A DNA stretch of 64,000 bases, from contig OX419756.1 in NCBI GenBank assembly GCA_948567375.1, forward strand, positions 28,746,552 to 28,810,551. The letters run 5' to 3'. A model generated the notes under the pieces. It was not told the DNA's origin, searched no databases, and saw nothing but the letters and a program-made list of their open reading frames with translations. The first letter of the stretch is position 1; the number at the start of each line of letters is the position of its first letter. Position numbers and translations under genes: made by a program. This DNA is from Lunularia cruciata (Eukaryota; Streptophyta; Marchantiopsida; Lunulariales; Lunulariaceae). Below, in pieces: positions 51,801 through 64,000 of the stretch.

Positions 51801-52895
51801 TTCGTAGAGTAGTGAAAATTCTAGGATAGATCAAGATGTTTTTACATGATAATAAGTAGAGGTCCAGATGAGAATAAACCTTAAGGTATACTTGACATTT
51901 AAAGTATTATTGAACTTAAACATAGCTACATATGGAAAATTCTAGAATATTTTATTTTTTTGTTCAAACTTAGAGACTTTCTATATCTTTGTTGTTGTTT
52001 CTATATTTTCTATCAAGTGCATCTATCTATTCATTGGTGATATAACAAGACTTCATAATTTAAATTTTAGTAGCATATAACTTCGTATTAGAAAATTTCT
52101 TGCTAGTTCTTGAATGGTTAATTGAGCGGAACTAACATTTGGAAATTAGTTTGTAGATTCTCGGACTTGTATATCAAATTCATAAATTCAAGAATGTTTT
52201 CTATGTTATAGTTCTTGCCTTCGCTCCTATAAATGCCCTAGGTTTACTTTGTCATCTCAGGTTATAGGAACAAACTGGGTCTGATTCAGCTTCATTCGCC
52301 TGCACATTCACCAATGGAATAGTATATAAGTTTTATAAATTAAGTATATAAGTATATAAATTTTTTTATTTTTTTTTCAGATTACAGTTTCAAATTTTCT
52401 AAACACTCAAGCTCGCTAATTGGTTTCCGTTGGTGTTACATCCAATATAATTTCCTATCCACTTGGTATTTTTCTAGAAATTTGAAATACTGTAGAGTTG
52501 TAATTATCTATTTTACTCTACCGGAACTGCTAAATACAGACAACCCCATAAAAAGTCTTTTAAAAAAAACAACTTACAGAAAAATCTATATAAAGTTTTT
52601 GTACATCTTGTTACTCATTCTCGATGATAATCAATTCGGACAGCGTCTGACTAAAAAACTTTACTCTTTCAAGATTTAAAAAAATAAAAATAAACAATGA
52701 ATATGTTAAATAAGCCATAAATCACTCTATCACAATTTATTTGCTCTTATCGTGATGCACTATCTTCTTTACACCATCATATAATCATGGACGCATATTA
52801 AATCCAGTATCTTTTCCCGGACGATCAAACCCTATCTTCACGACTCACGAGGGGTACCTTTAACGGGACCGGTTGTGCACATAGCGTGCATGGCA
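48821..52895. other. AT-rich gene-free region
   Basis: About 4 kb of low-GC sequence without a convincing ORF, RNA gene or LTR. Poly-T and poly-A runs near 51007, 52363 and 52561. The phrase CTTTGGC/CCTTTGG recurs in 49318-49420. Confidence 0.4.
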
Positions 52896-54160
52896 GGACT
52901 TAACAGTACCCAAACTTGGCGCTTAGACTTAACGCAGCCCCAAGTTAGCCAAAGATTTAGCATTAGGATGCCACGTGGACACATGGAACCTGCCAATCAC
53001 AGTTGGCAACAGTCCAGGTAGTGTTGGCAAGTGATTACTACACGATAGATAATATACTGTAGATAATCTAGTCGGTCGAGTCGGCAGAGAAAGATTCCAT
53101 ATTCGGCATCTCAACTTGTCGATATCTCAAGTTGTGCCAAAAGACTTAACACTACAGATTCTTTGCAAATTTAACATGGCACGTCAATCCATTTCACGAA
53201 CACTTCAGTTCTTTAAAATGTTTTCAGTACCGCACAGGGATATGTTCTTTAAAAATGTCACTAGTCACCGTTGATTCGGTATCCAGACCAGGAATTTTAC
53301 TTTTCAATGAGCCTATAAATATTTGTTTTCTTTGGTAAACAGGACTAGAAATCAGGATTTTACTTGTTTATGCGTCCTTTGTGCGGGTTAGATGTTTGAT
53401 GTCATATTATTAGTTACTAAGGATGTTGTTACGGAGGTGATAGACTCTAGGGGAAAAATATTCATTGGTTGATAGACAATCATAGAAACTCGAGTTCTCA
53501 ACAATATCAAAGTCCTACTACTTTGATCTTAACTTCAAATCTTCGACTCCAACCGATGCCTCCCAAACCCCACCCTGAAGTACTCGACTCGAGCCGATGC
53601 CACTCATCATAGCCCAAAAACCCTGACCTAAGGTCGATCTCAACTAAGGCCTCTATGCTTTGATATGAACCGTGTTGCTGAACACGAAATCACGACTTCA
53701 ATTACTACAAAGGTACATCACGAGGACCACGTGACTCCGAAGAGTGCTGTTAAGTATATTGGTTAACTTGGTATACCATTAAGTCGAAGTGCCAAATATG
53801 GGGTACTATGAAGGCTTTACAGTGTACGTGAGAATCGACATTGCCATAAAGCGCCTTTAAAAACAAGGACAATATGTTATAATAATATGTTACTCGCATG
53901 ATACACTCTAAAAAAGGAAGAATTCATTTAGGTCTCGATTAATAGATTAACAATGAACGTTGGTTTCTTTTTTCTAGGAAAGACGACCCTATGCGGTCTT
54001 GTGAACACTTACAAAGAACAATCTTAAGTATTTGCCAAATGGCTGCAATATAGAATTTACGCATCAGTGCATGGCGTCAAGTTTACAAGGTTCCTGTTAA
54101 GTCTTTCGGCCAACTTGGGGTCGCTAAGTCGAAGTACCAATTACGGGATAAAATTAAGTC
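52896..54160. repeat. Short repeat family upstream of the SRC2-like gene
   Basis: Three related ~55-base copies: 52905-52960 (inverted), 53747-53805 and 54094-54150 (direct). They share GTTAAGT, AACTTGG, TAAGTC-AAG, CCAA and GGGTAC in that order. A partial inverted copy is at 53128-53150. A G-box CACGTG lies at 53729-53734. No gene is seen in this part. Confidence 0.5.
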
Positions 54161-54793
54161 GTTCTCTACAAATCGTCAATTAAAATGCGAACCTTCAAGG
54201 CTACGAGGTACGCAGGTAGGTGCACGAAAAGACAAAGTCGACGATTGGTTCCTATCTGCATTAGCAAGCATACCATGATTTGGACTGTCGGCATCAAGCA
54301 GTGTTGCAAATGCCTTGTCTTACGTGTACTTTGGTCACATTCAACGCGGTTAGATGAAAACTTCGTAGAGTAGTTCCCAAGGTAGGTTGGAAGTGTACGC
54401 GTTAAGAAGATTCCCGAACGCGCAGAATGCAGCTTCTGAGGGACTAAAGGTTGTCCGCGAGTGAAGTGGGGTTACACGATTCACCTGCGGGCCAATCCTG
54501 CGGTTTCCCTCCTCCACCAGTGCCGGACGTTCGTTCTTTCAGCCGGAGATCGGCAGATCAAGAAGGTACCCCAGTACCGGGGGACGGGTCCCTGGGCTTC
54601 GGGGCTAAGTTCTATATATCATGGAGTTGTGGTACGTTAGTATCAGGGCTCAGCGAATTATTTTCATTGGTCGGCGTCCTGATTTTGACATATTCGTTGT
54701 TTGATCGCTAGATTGAGTTCAGAAAGGAGAAGATTTACCATCGGCTTCGCTACGACTTTTCTGTCAGAAATTGATTGCTTCCTGAAGCAGGTG

Positions 54794-54799
54794 TATAAA
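54794..54799 (+). promoter_or_regulatory. Candidate TATA box of the SRC2-like gene
   Basis: TATAAA, 207 bases before the start codon, giving a 5' leader of about 170 bases. Another TATATA lies at 54613-54618. Choice between them is inference. Confidence 0.4.
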
Positions 54800-55000
54800 C
54801 TAGGCTAGTTGTACAATCTTGCCTACAGTAATTTGATCCATTTTGTAGTCTTCGATCGGAGGATTTCGTTCCGGGAGGTCGAGGAAATCCGGGGTTTTGA
54901 AGTGTTGGATTTGGTGATCAAAGAAACGAAATTTTGTGACCTGGTCGGAGGGAGGGTTTTAGTTATCGAGTGAGACCGTCGAAAGATTTGATTCGTGGAA

Positions 55001-55882
55001 ATGGAGGAGAGAACTGTCGAATTGACGATAATTTCAGCTAATGATCTGAAGAAGGTTGTGAAATTCGGGAAGCAGACGTGTTATGCTGTGGCGTACATCA
55101 ATCCGAAGAAGACCAAGAAGACTAGGAAGGACTCGGACGGAGGAACCGACCCGTCTTGGAATGACAAACTCGTTTTCACGTGCGAAGAGCAACGCTTGAG
55201 GGCAGGGGAATCGGCCTTCACCATTGAGCTTTACAGCGATGGTACATTCAGCGATAAGTTGATAGGCACGGTTACCGTACCTCTGTCCGACATTGCAAAC
55301 GAAGCGTTGTCAAAAACTGTCAAGAATGAAGGGGAAGAGAAAGAGGGAGAAGAGAAAGGGGAGAAGGAGGAGTCGAAAGGAGTCCACGATGCTCAATATT
55401 TGGCATTTGAGGTGCGCCGGCCGTCGGGTAAAGCTAAAGGTGTTCTCAATGTGGCGATCAAGCTCGGTGAGAAGAGAACAATTCAAATGTATCAAAATCA
55501 GCCTCCGGGTGCACACAACGGTCAGACAAGCTACCAGGCTCAAGTTCCATACCCCGCGACGGGCTACCCAAATCAAGGTCCCGGTTATCCTAACCAGTAT
55601 GGTCAGCCCCAACCATATGGGCCACCCCAACCATATATGGCTCCTCCTCCTCCTCAATATGGAAACCAGTATCCTCAACAAGGTCCTTACTACCCTCAGC
55701 AGCCCGCTCCTTATTACCCTCAACAGCCACCTCCTTATTATCAACAACAAGCACCAAGGAGAGGTGGCGGCGGTGGAATGGGATTAGGCCTCGGTGCAGG
55801 TTTACTGGGAGGTGCACTCGGTGGACTGCTGGTTGCAGATATAGTTGATGATATCGGTGATGACTGCGGTGACTTTGAGTGA
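55001..55882 (+). CDS. SRC2-like C2-domain protein
   Basis: 293 codons, single exon, intact. Residues about 4-150 form a C2 domain (V-E-L-T-I-I-S-A-N-D-L-K start, D-P-S-W-N-D-K-L-V-F, S-D-K-L-I-G-T-V-T-V-P-L) with an acidic/Lys insert before its last strands. Residues about 165-255 are a Pro/Tyr/Gln-rich tail (repeated Y-P-Q-Q and Q-P-Y). The end has a Gly-rich hydrophobic stretch (G-L-G-L-G-A-G-L-L-G-G-A-L-G-G-L-L) and an acidic terminus. This layout is that of plant SRC2 proteins (cold-regulated in soybean, linked to ER-to-vacuole traffic and to NADPH oxidase activation in Arabidopsis). The C2 loops lack a full set of Asp ligands, so calcium binding is uncertain. ATG 55001 is chosen as the first ATG in frame. 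It is the first unique gene right of the retroelement cluster. Confidence 0.93.
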   Translation: MEERTVELTIISANDLKKVVKFGKQTCYAVAYINPKKTKKTRKDSDGGTDPSWNDKLVFTCEEQRLRAGESAFTIELYSDGTFSDKLIGTVTVPLSDIANEALSKTVKNEGEEKEGEEKGEKEESKGVHDAQYLAFEVRRPSGKAKGVLNVAIKLGEKRTIQMYQNQPPGAHNGQTSYQAQVPYPATGYPNQGPGYPNQYGQPQPYGPPQPYMAPPPPQYGNQYPQQGPYYPQQPAPYYPQQPPPYYQQQAPRRGGGGGMGLGLGAGLLGGALGGLLVADIVDDIGDDCGDFE

Positions 55883-58800
55883 AAATTTGTGTCTCATTAG
55901 GTGTTTCTGGTTACAGATGGTATAGATATCTGTGTTTTCTGTCTTTCTGTAAATTAAGTAGTCGAGGGGAGTTTTTTAGTCGGCTGGGTGGCGACTCTAC
56001 AGTCTCCGGAAGGAATTTAAGTGTACACTAAGGTATTATTCTACGAAAGCGTAGAGACTCTGTTGGATTGTTATCATCCATAGATCCGGATCGGTCAATA
56101 TTTGATTTTTATTTCAGGTTCATTTAGCTACGTACTGAAGCTCGCTTATTTCTCCTGTGAGTCGTGTGGAATCTGATGGATATGTCCTTGAAAGTGATTC
56201 TGTCGCTGTGTCAGGAATTGCATTGCACTAGTCTCTTCTTTCACACCAGCGTCACCGAAAGCATTAATCAAGACCGTATCTCCTTTTGGTTGAGCGTAAT
56301 TAGAGTATGCAATGAAGGAAAGTTTACGTATACCATATAATCACTGCCCATGTGCTCAAACGATCTGCATATGTTCACTCACTTGGAAATCTCATTTTGG
56401 TACTTCTGTTGCAAGGGGACACGAAGTTTTTCATGTTCTTCCTTTCCTTCATCGAATTTGCGGGCGAAGAGTAAGGATGTTTTCGGCTATTCTTTCTTAC
56501 AGACCACCTCTCTACGGTGAATTGTAGAACACGGCCAGGAGACGTAGATAAATGTGAAAGGTTTAGACGGAATCAATGAATTGAATAGTAAATTACAGAT
56601 TATTCAACCCTGCGGTGGATACAATCGTGCACGACGGAGACTCTCTTTGCATTATCGTAACCAGATCCCACATATCAATGTGTATTCTGGCCAATCTGAG
56701 TGATATTCTGAATCAGACCAGTGACTTTCGATAGGTCAGTTGAGTCTGAAGTAGTGCTCCCAAGGACTGTACCGAAACACATCAATAATTGATAGTTCAG
56801 AGAAGCTTACATGCTACTAGATCTCACGAAGTGCAATATCACTCCGAAGTGGTCATAGTCCTGATCGCTAGTTCAGGGCTGGTTACAGGGTACTAGATCT
56901 CATGGGACACTCGCCGCGCGTATAATCAAAATCGATATGACGTATCACGAAATATGAGCCGGATAATATGTAGATAAGTGCGTTGTATTGCAGTGGGTCT
57001 ATAAGAAAGAACGGCTGCAAGGTACTAACCTTTGTCCTGGTCTCAATGCAACCTCCACGCGAAGTGGGATCCCCAGCTTGGGCTCCCCTACTTGAGAAAA
57101 TAAGACCCGGAAAGAATTATACTATATTCGAAGAAGAATGCACACACTCGCAAGAACCTCAAGACAGTTGTGATCGGAGATGTGAAGACGGGTTCTTCTG
57201 TCGAGTGTCACCATCTGTCTGGTTCATCACATAACTTTATCGTACACAAAATATATATAAGGTTTCTTCTTTGCAGAGTAGTTCTGTACACTACTGATGC
57301 CTCAGTAGTTATCTGCTGAACACTGGTAGTGAGCAGTTAGGTTGGTAACCGCGGTCTGGGATGGAGAGGTAATGGACAGTATGTCGTGGAGTGATCCCCA
57401 GTGGAAGTGTAAGTTCCCTTGAACACGGCGATGTTTGTAGTAGTCCAGCAGTTCCACTCATTAACGCATTACGCTATGACCTTCATGTCTGTAAATGTAT
57501 CACAAAGACTCTAGCAAGTGAGATAAAGTTCTTACCCAAAACCCCAATAATGCCAGCTTCCAAGCCTGAATCTCTGGCGAGTCAGGATGTTGGAGCCAAT
57601 GACCTCAGCCATCCTGCTCCGGAGTGTCCATCAGGTTCTGAGCCAATAGTTTGTCAGGTTCTTTACATGTCACAAGATCTATTAAGGAAGTCCTTAACTG
57701 ATTTCTGAGGTGCTGAGAGTCGGCATGTGTCTCCTCGGCTAGCTGAGAGCATCGATCTAGGATTATATGCTTGGCTGCACGTAGAAGTTTCAGAGGTTCA
57801 TACTTCCCAGAAGTCCTCCACCGAGAAGGGCGTATCTTGATTATCGTTGTTCACTATGTTCAGGTGAGGGAAATCAAGGACTGCACCGTACAGATCACTG
57901 CAGCTTCTTTCATAAGACCCTACATAGAAAAACTCTTTTGCACTGTTCATTTCTCCCAAAGATATGCCACTTCTACTACATTATAAATGGGACTTATGCT
58001 TAATTCGGGAATAATTCGGGAATCAGCAACTCGTCGGTTCTGAGAAAGTACTGCTACAGTAACTTCACGCCATTCCAAATCATATGCTTGTGCAAGATAC
58101 ATAGTCCTATCATGGATTTCGTGAATTACTCACATAAACTGCTTGCTAGTATAAAAAATTGGCGACTTAGAGTTCATAGCGGCGTTCATAACTGGCGAGT
58201 TCATAGCTGTGCTTTGACGCTTCTGGGATTAACACATCTGCGGCGACCTCAAGTAAAATTTCTGCGGATATCTGAAGCTACAGAATGTCTGTTTCTCTGC
58301 ATCCCTTGTTTAAGCTTCTTGGCCGATACTTCTGTGGCGAGAAATAACATGTTTCCTTCCCACTTTCTCTATGGTAATGGTACACTATCATCGATGCTTT
58401 GACTGGCCGAGTCTCGCGAGCACGTGATGTCTTCTCCGTGGTTACAGGTGCAGAGTTTGAGTTTCAACTTTCTCGATCTGGATGTGCGGTTCAATGTGAT
58501 GCAAAAATGGGAGCACTAGTGTTTAAAGTGAAAGCACGAGTGTAAACTTTGCTGACCCGGTGTGACACACAACGCTATGTAAAAGTATAAACACGGATTG
58601 GTACTATGAGATGTCGTGACCGATCTACAGTGCAGTTCCCGCAGCCTGATGTATTTCTGTGGATTTAGAAACAACTTTTAGCATGCGGAAGCGTGTTATA
58701 TGCAAGATACTGCACCATGATGTTCTTTACGGTTGGAACTATCACTATACAGTCCTTTATTAAAAAACAGTAGTTCGCAGATAGTGCCAAGATAGCCCGT

Positions 58801-60312
58801 CAATTTACTGAATAACAACGTCATGTGAGGATGAATGAAGACAGACAGTTCGGCAACGTATTTGCAGAGTAAAGTCGACAGATGTAGTGCCAACTTACCT
58901 TTTAATATTTCTTTTAGCAAAAGCTCATTCGGGCTCTGTCAGTATTTCCATGAGACTACCAGTCCCTGAAGAGATTATTCTCATCCACTTGGATTCATCC
59001 CTTTTGTATCACGTCCCAAGTGCACTTTTTTCAACACATTAATCACATGTAGATGCTCATGTCTTGATCTTGTGCATGAGGTGAACTCACTACTTTCGAG
59101 TATTTTATCTATATTATATACAGGTATATCCAGACACTCTTTTTCTTGTGAATAGACTGTTTATAGATCCGCTAAAACCGTGTCGGGGAGGACACCACTA
59201 GAACATGCACTACTTCAAGTAGAAGCGCTACTTCGACACGAACAGCCGGGAAAGAACTGTACTGTGCGGACATGGGACCCACATGCAGCACGTGGTTCAA
59301 AGTGCTCGGTGACATGTGCCACACCTGAACTCCCATATCAGTGGATCGTATGGTGCACCGCGAAGAGTACAAGTCAAATACAGTTAATACTTTCACGGCC
59401 CAAGCTTTGCACGGCGAGTTCCAAGTTAAACTTCACCTCAGAGTTCCTGAAGGACTTGCTCCGACCATTTTACTGGTTGGTAGCGGTCCCCTGTAAGTCT
59501 TCCCTGCGTGCTTCTTCTAAAGGAGCTGTACTCTAAGTTGGAGAACTCGCATGTAAACGGCACCAGCGTCTGGTATCTGGCCGGCGTAACCTGTCAAGGG
59601 TCCGTGCAAGTCTAAGATTTATCGAACTTGAGATCCAAGGATGTTGAGTTAGTCAAAAAGCTGAACTGTACTTTGAAGTCACCGAGCAGTAAGGAGGACT
59701 TGAAAGAATTTCTCAGTGAGTTACCGAGAAGTGAAGTGAAGCGGGAACGGACAATTACAGGAAATCTAAACGAGTGATGAGAGAGTTCGCGGGGCTCCAC
59801 GTCCTCTCCCCTCCACCACACAGAGCTCGGATTCACGCGAGAAGATCTTTTCCTCTGCGCTTGCGATTGCCATCTCAGCCTCTACCTATCACCCCTTCTT
59901 CTGGATGGGATGCGATCGTGGTTGGATTTGGACAACTCGTAATTGAGTGAAAGAAACCTCAATGGAGTACACTTCCCAGAATGTTGCAGCGACTTTTAGA
60001 TGCCCTTAGATACCGTCAAAACTGTTGCCACTCTTCCGGTCGCTCGTAGTCCCTAGATAAACTAGGAAAGGTTCACCGGGATTGGTCTCAGGGTTAGAAC
60101 TTTTGTCGACTCAAGAGTACTATACTTGCATTCTTTCTGCTCCAACATGCGCGGAAGTCTGGCCTCGCAATCTACGAGAATTTTAGTGGAATATAGTATG
60201 TCATGGACCTGAGAGAATTGAGTTGAGTTTCTTCTGAGTGCTGCTGAGTGTGCGTGCGTGAGTGGGTGCGCACATCTTCAGTGTTTGAAGATCCCACTCG
60301 GAACCTGGTCGC
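55883..60312. other. Intergenic region between SRC2-like and helicase genes
   Basis: About 4.4 kb of mixed composition. It begins with the SRC2 3' UTR and should end with the helicase promoter. Several frames of 70-118 codons exist, but none shows a domain, low-complexity coding bias or homology that I recognise. No canonical AATAAA is close behind the SRC2 stop. No tRNA or TE ends were found. Confidence 0.45.
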
Positions 60313-63300
60313 ATGACTCGGTTTATGGCTTCCAGTAGCACTTTGGCCGGAGTGTCTCTCTTCTCTACCGTGTCGACGCATATTTCCAGTGAGCTCAGAC
60401 AGAACCAATGTCCCGATAAATGCTTTGCTGGTCCCAGTCCATCGAGTTTTTTGGGGTGCAGTCTTCTAGCGCAGCCGTCATGGGGAATGCTCAAGACCAG
60501 GCAGCATTCCAACGCCAATGCCCCGCTTGCACTTCCGTTTCCTGTGAGATTGGGTGCACCGTTGTGCGTGTCGATTCAAGCTGGGCAGACGGAATTTGCT
60601 GAGAAGGAGCAGCAAAAGAAGGTTCAACGGAAGAGGAGAACTCCTCGCAGGAAGACGGGAAGCAAATCTGTGGACTCACCCAAGGGTAGCGATAGAGCTG
60701 CCGCTGCTGGCTCTGTGAAGCTTTTGCTGCCAGTTGCTGATGACAATTCTGTGGAGCTCTCGAGTCCGAATTCTGATCAAGCAGAGGGGGTTAAGGAGTC
60801 AGGGAAGAAGCTGCTCTCAGATTTGGTGCAGATCTGTTGGCAAAGCGGGGATCCTCTTGGGAGAAAGGTCTTGGGTAAATCTGTAGTGAAGTGGATTGTT
60901 GGAGGAATGGGGCCGTTGGTGAATAAAGTGGTGCAAGAGGAGGAGAGGGGGAATACTGAGGGGATTGACGAGATTATGAAGCAAGCTGGATTTGCCTTTA
61001 TAGCCGTGGCACAACCTTATCTTGCTGAGAATCCAATGCCGTTGCACCAGGAGGCCATGTGCTTGAAGGCAAGCACGCACTACCCTACTCTTTTTGATCA
61101 CTTCCAGCGGGGTCTACAGGAGGCACTGCAAGACTTGCAAAAGAGGGGAGTAGTGGAGAATTGGCAGCAGACGCATTCTTGGAAATTACTGAAACAACAT
61201 GCAAAATCTGGTGAGAAAACCTTTCTTTTGTAGGGAATGTTTCTTTGGTCTCATTAGTTGGATTGGTATGTGCCAGCCATGCTTCTACTAGCTCATGGTA
61301 CTATCTGTGGCGGAAATTAAGGTGGCGGTTTCCAGTCGCACCTTGGTAGCGTGCCATGGAGTTTCTATGCTGCCTACATTTTTCTCGACTCCACGCGTCT
61401 AGTGTGCTTATTGCTTGTGGTTTTTTCGTTTAAAGTCTGGCAATTTGAATTAGCCCAAGTAGACAGGGTTTAGATACGACTGTCCAGTTCAATTATTTCT
61501 TCACTGTCGTTTGAACTCACTTGTAAATTCCACAATCACCGCCTAGTAACCGAGAGCATTCATTCTTCTCTAAGGACCCAAAGAATCACAACATTAATAA
61601 CAACATCAATCGTTCAATAATAAATTGTCTGGATCCGATCATAGATGGACATCGAAAATCTACAAGAAAACCCTCTGAGATCAAGCATGGTGAATTGGGC
61701 ATCAAAAGCCAAAAGAAGGCTATTATCCAGGATAGAATCGATAAGTTCGTTGCGAGTGCGTTTGAGCTACTGCGAGTAGAAAGGGATGCAGAGTTGGATG
61801 CTACCCAACACTCCTTAGACTCTGTTCCAGCTGAGGGGAACCCTCCTCTCACTCCTGAAGAAGTGCTCTTAGCTGAGGAGGATCTTCACCCAGAAACCCA
61901 TGACACCATTCGCAACCTGATTGCCGTCAGCTCTTCTACAGGTCTGCTTTTCCTGTACAGCTTTTTGTGTTATTGTTACTGGTCTTACTCATATAGTCCT
62001 TTTTATTGCCAATGTCTATTCTATCTCCATGTCTGGATAAACAACGAGGATTCGAGATTTAGCTTTTAAACAACGAGGATTCGAGATTCGTGAACTAACA
62101 GTGGGATTTGTCAGGTCTTGGGGGTATGCACCTCGTAACTCTCTCTGCCAAAGGTGGGGAGCGCTTGCCTCCCTCTTGGATCTCCCCGGGAGATATGGTC
62201 TGTGTGAGAGTATCAGACCGCAAAGGGGCTGGAGCTACTGAGTGCATGCGAGGCTCAGTGTACAGTTTTGGGGAGGATGGAACTAGCATAGCGGTTGCTG
62301 TTGAAGCTCGCTACGGGGACCCTACATTTTCTCGGCTCTTTGGTAGACCTCTGAGGATCGACCGCATCAGTGATCTTGCCGATGCCACTACATACCAGGT
62401 ACTTTTAATCATAGACTTGTTAGAAGTATGTGATAGTAGATTATCTGCAATCATAGTACCTTCATTTGCTTTATGGCGACCTTGGTAACTGTACTTTCCC
62501 AAACCAACCATTATCCGTGATGGGTGTATCCCTTGGTTTATCCTTAGTGTGATACATCTACATCCGTGTCTGGATGGGAAAATATTCAACCCAACACAAG
62601 GTCTGGCTCGTAAGGGACACTAGAGAAAGTGGCTGAGGCATTACTTTGCACTTGGTGACTGTCTGTAACAGCGGGACTGTGAAGCTCTCGACAGGCTCCA
62701 AAAGCATGGTCTGCAGAAGAAAACCCCAGCCGTTTCAATAGTGGAGACTTTGTTTGGTGATGGTTTGAGCATAAATTGGCTCGAGGAAATCGGGTCAGAC
62801 GGTGTCCATGACGTAGGAGTTACTTTCGACAGGGACTTTGATGACTCCCAACGCAAAGCCATCAACGTTGGCCTTGATAACCAAAGGCCGGTTGCAATCA
62901 TACAAGGTCCACCAGGAACAGGCAAAACAAAAGTGGTGGTGGAAATCATAAGGCAAGCAGTGGCACGCGGTGAGAAGGTTCTAGCCACTGCACCAACAAA
63001 TGCAGCGGTAGATAATCTTGTTGAAAGACTTGCCCTCGCAGGGGTGAATGTCGTAAGGGTGGGAAACCCTGCCCGTGTAGCTCCAACGGTCGTTGCCAAA
63101 TCACTTAGCCATATCGTCGAGTCTAACCTTGCTGGGTTTCGAAGGGACCTCGGGAGGCGTCGAGCTGATCTCAGGAGCGATTTGCGACAGTGCCTGAGAG
63201 ACGAATCAATGGAAGCTGGAATTCGACAGATGCTGAAGCAGATCGGGAGGCAACTGAAGCATAAGGAGAAAGAGCTTGTGGACGACACCCTGAAACAAGC

Positions 63301-63977
63301 AGAAGTTATTCTGTGTACAAATACTGGAGCTGGTGATCCCCTGGTCCGTCAAACCGGACAATTTGAGTTGGTGGTGATTGATGAGGCAGGTCAGGCGATC
63401 GAACCCTCTTGCTGGATACCTCTTCTTTTGGGTAAACGAGCTGTTCTCTCCGGGGATATATGTCAGCTGGCTCCAACAATTCTTTCAAGACAGGCGATGG
63501 AAGGAGGGTTGGGAGTTTCTCTCATGGAGCGAGCTTCAGGAATTCACGGTGGTAGGCTAAGCACCATGTTGACAATCCAATATCGCATGCACAAAGTGAT
63601 CGCCGAATGGTCTTCACAGGAGATGTACAAGGGCCTCCTGAAGTCCTCACCATCTGTTAAATCGCGTCTTCTTTGTCACTCTCCTGAAGTAGAGGTAATT
63701 CTTTGCTTCAATCTTGACATATCAAGTTCAATGAGTTGGGTTTCTTGATTTTTAACTGCCTTTGGCCAGCTTTAGCAAAATGTTCTGACTTTGAATGTAT
63801 CCTTGCAGCCCACTTGGATCACACAGGTGCCATTGTTGTTATTAGATACTAGATTGGCCCATGGCAGTCTTATAGCTGGATGCGAGGAGTGCATGGATCC
63901 TGCAGGAACGGGATCGTTCTTCAATGAAGGGGAAGTGGACATTGTCATGGAGCATATCAGGGCTCTCCTCTCTGCCG
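60313..63977 (+). CDS. SMUBP-2/IGHMBP2-like SF1 helicase, plastid type, partial (five exons)
   Basis: Exons 60313-61210, 61645-61941, 62115-62398, 62672-63694 and 63809-63977. All introns are GT-AG with phases that keep the frame (1, 1, 0, 0, 1), and a sixth exon lies beyond the window. ATG 60313 or 60325 (M-A-S-S-S-T-L). The Ser/Thr-rich, Arg-containing first ~60 residues look like a plastid transit peptide. A Lys/Arg-rich and helical part follows, then the UPF1-like ATPase core: Walker A G-P-P-G-T-G-K-T (62906-62929), A-P-T-N-A-A-V-D-N, R-V-G-N-P-A-R, Walker B V-I-D-E-A-G-Q (63380-63394), S-G-D, Q-Y-R-M-H. It matches my memory of the plant family of Arabidopsis At5g35970. A 5'-3' DNA/RNA helicase role is expected. 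No sign of decay. Confidence 0.92.
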
Positions 63978-64000
63978 GTACGTGCCTAGTCCAGTTCCTT

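Noticed and set aside
54451-54711. 86-codon frame before the SRC2-like gene
   Set aside because: No known signature, lies in the likely promoter, and no start context or continuation supports a gene.
55293-55787. 164-codon and antisense 146-codon frames in the SRC2-like gene
   Set aside because: Alternative-frame reading of the Pro/Tyr/Gln-rich tail; the C2-domain frame is the real gene.
57391-57708. 105-codon frame in the intergenic region
   Set aside because: No recognisable domain; codon use does not stand out from neighbouring frames. Could be chance in GC-richer sequence.
59180-59536. 118-codon frame before the helicase gene
   Set aside because: Overlaps open frames on the other strand, shows no domain, and has no nearby gene signals.

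Overview
The window is nuclear DNA of a land plant. The evidence is a plant SRC2-type C2-domain gene, an intron-containing plastid-type SMUBP-2/IGHMBP2-like helicase gene, and plant lineages of Ty3/gypsy LTR retrotransposons (a chromovirus with chromodomain, and Athila/Tat-like elements primed by tRNA-Asp). The methyltransferase-bearing retroelement described below makes me lean towards a seedless plant or another repeat-rich non-angiosperm genome, but the sequence does not prove this.

Positions 1 to about 45,100 are one deeply nested retrotransposon cluster. The outermost layer is an old, decayed + strand element (called the MT element here). Its pieces read in order: gag with two zinc knuckles (1-468 and 8294 on), protease (about 9240-9560), a cytosine-5 DNA methyltransferase (9833-10329, resumed at 25044-25600), reverse transcriptase and RNase H (about 41560-42770), integrase (43496-44900) and a PHD-finger remnant (44931-45085). 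Inserted into it are: Element 1 (469-8293, TSD GCTC); a solo LTR S (10330-25038, TSD AACAT) that contains Element A (10576-23433, TSD GATTG), which in turn contains Element B (15276-21853, TSD CCATG, same family, opposite strand); an unclassified repeat F with minisatellites (25963 to about 41560) that contains Element C (28441-41235, TSD GGACT); and a mitochondrial-like DNA insertion (about 42770-43495).

Element 1 is young: its two 680-bp LTRs differ at four sites by eye. It has an unusual leader with a CCHC zinc-knuckle ORF placed between two copies of a small module. The same module is present twice in the leader of the chromoviruses A and B. Element C has LTRs of up to 3.7 kb that carry a long reading frame in the sense of gag-pol. 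Each LTR copy is broken at different codons, so the frame was once open.

Positions 45,100-54,990 are AT-rich and gene-poor, with decayed TE-like coding sequence and short repeats. The unique gene part follows: an intact single-exon SRC2-like gene (55001-55882), a 4.4-kb intergenic stretch, and the 5' part of a helicase gene (five exons seen from 60313 to 63977) that continues beyond the right edge.
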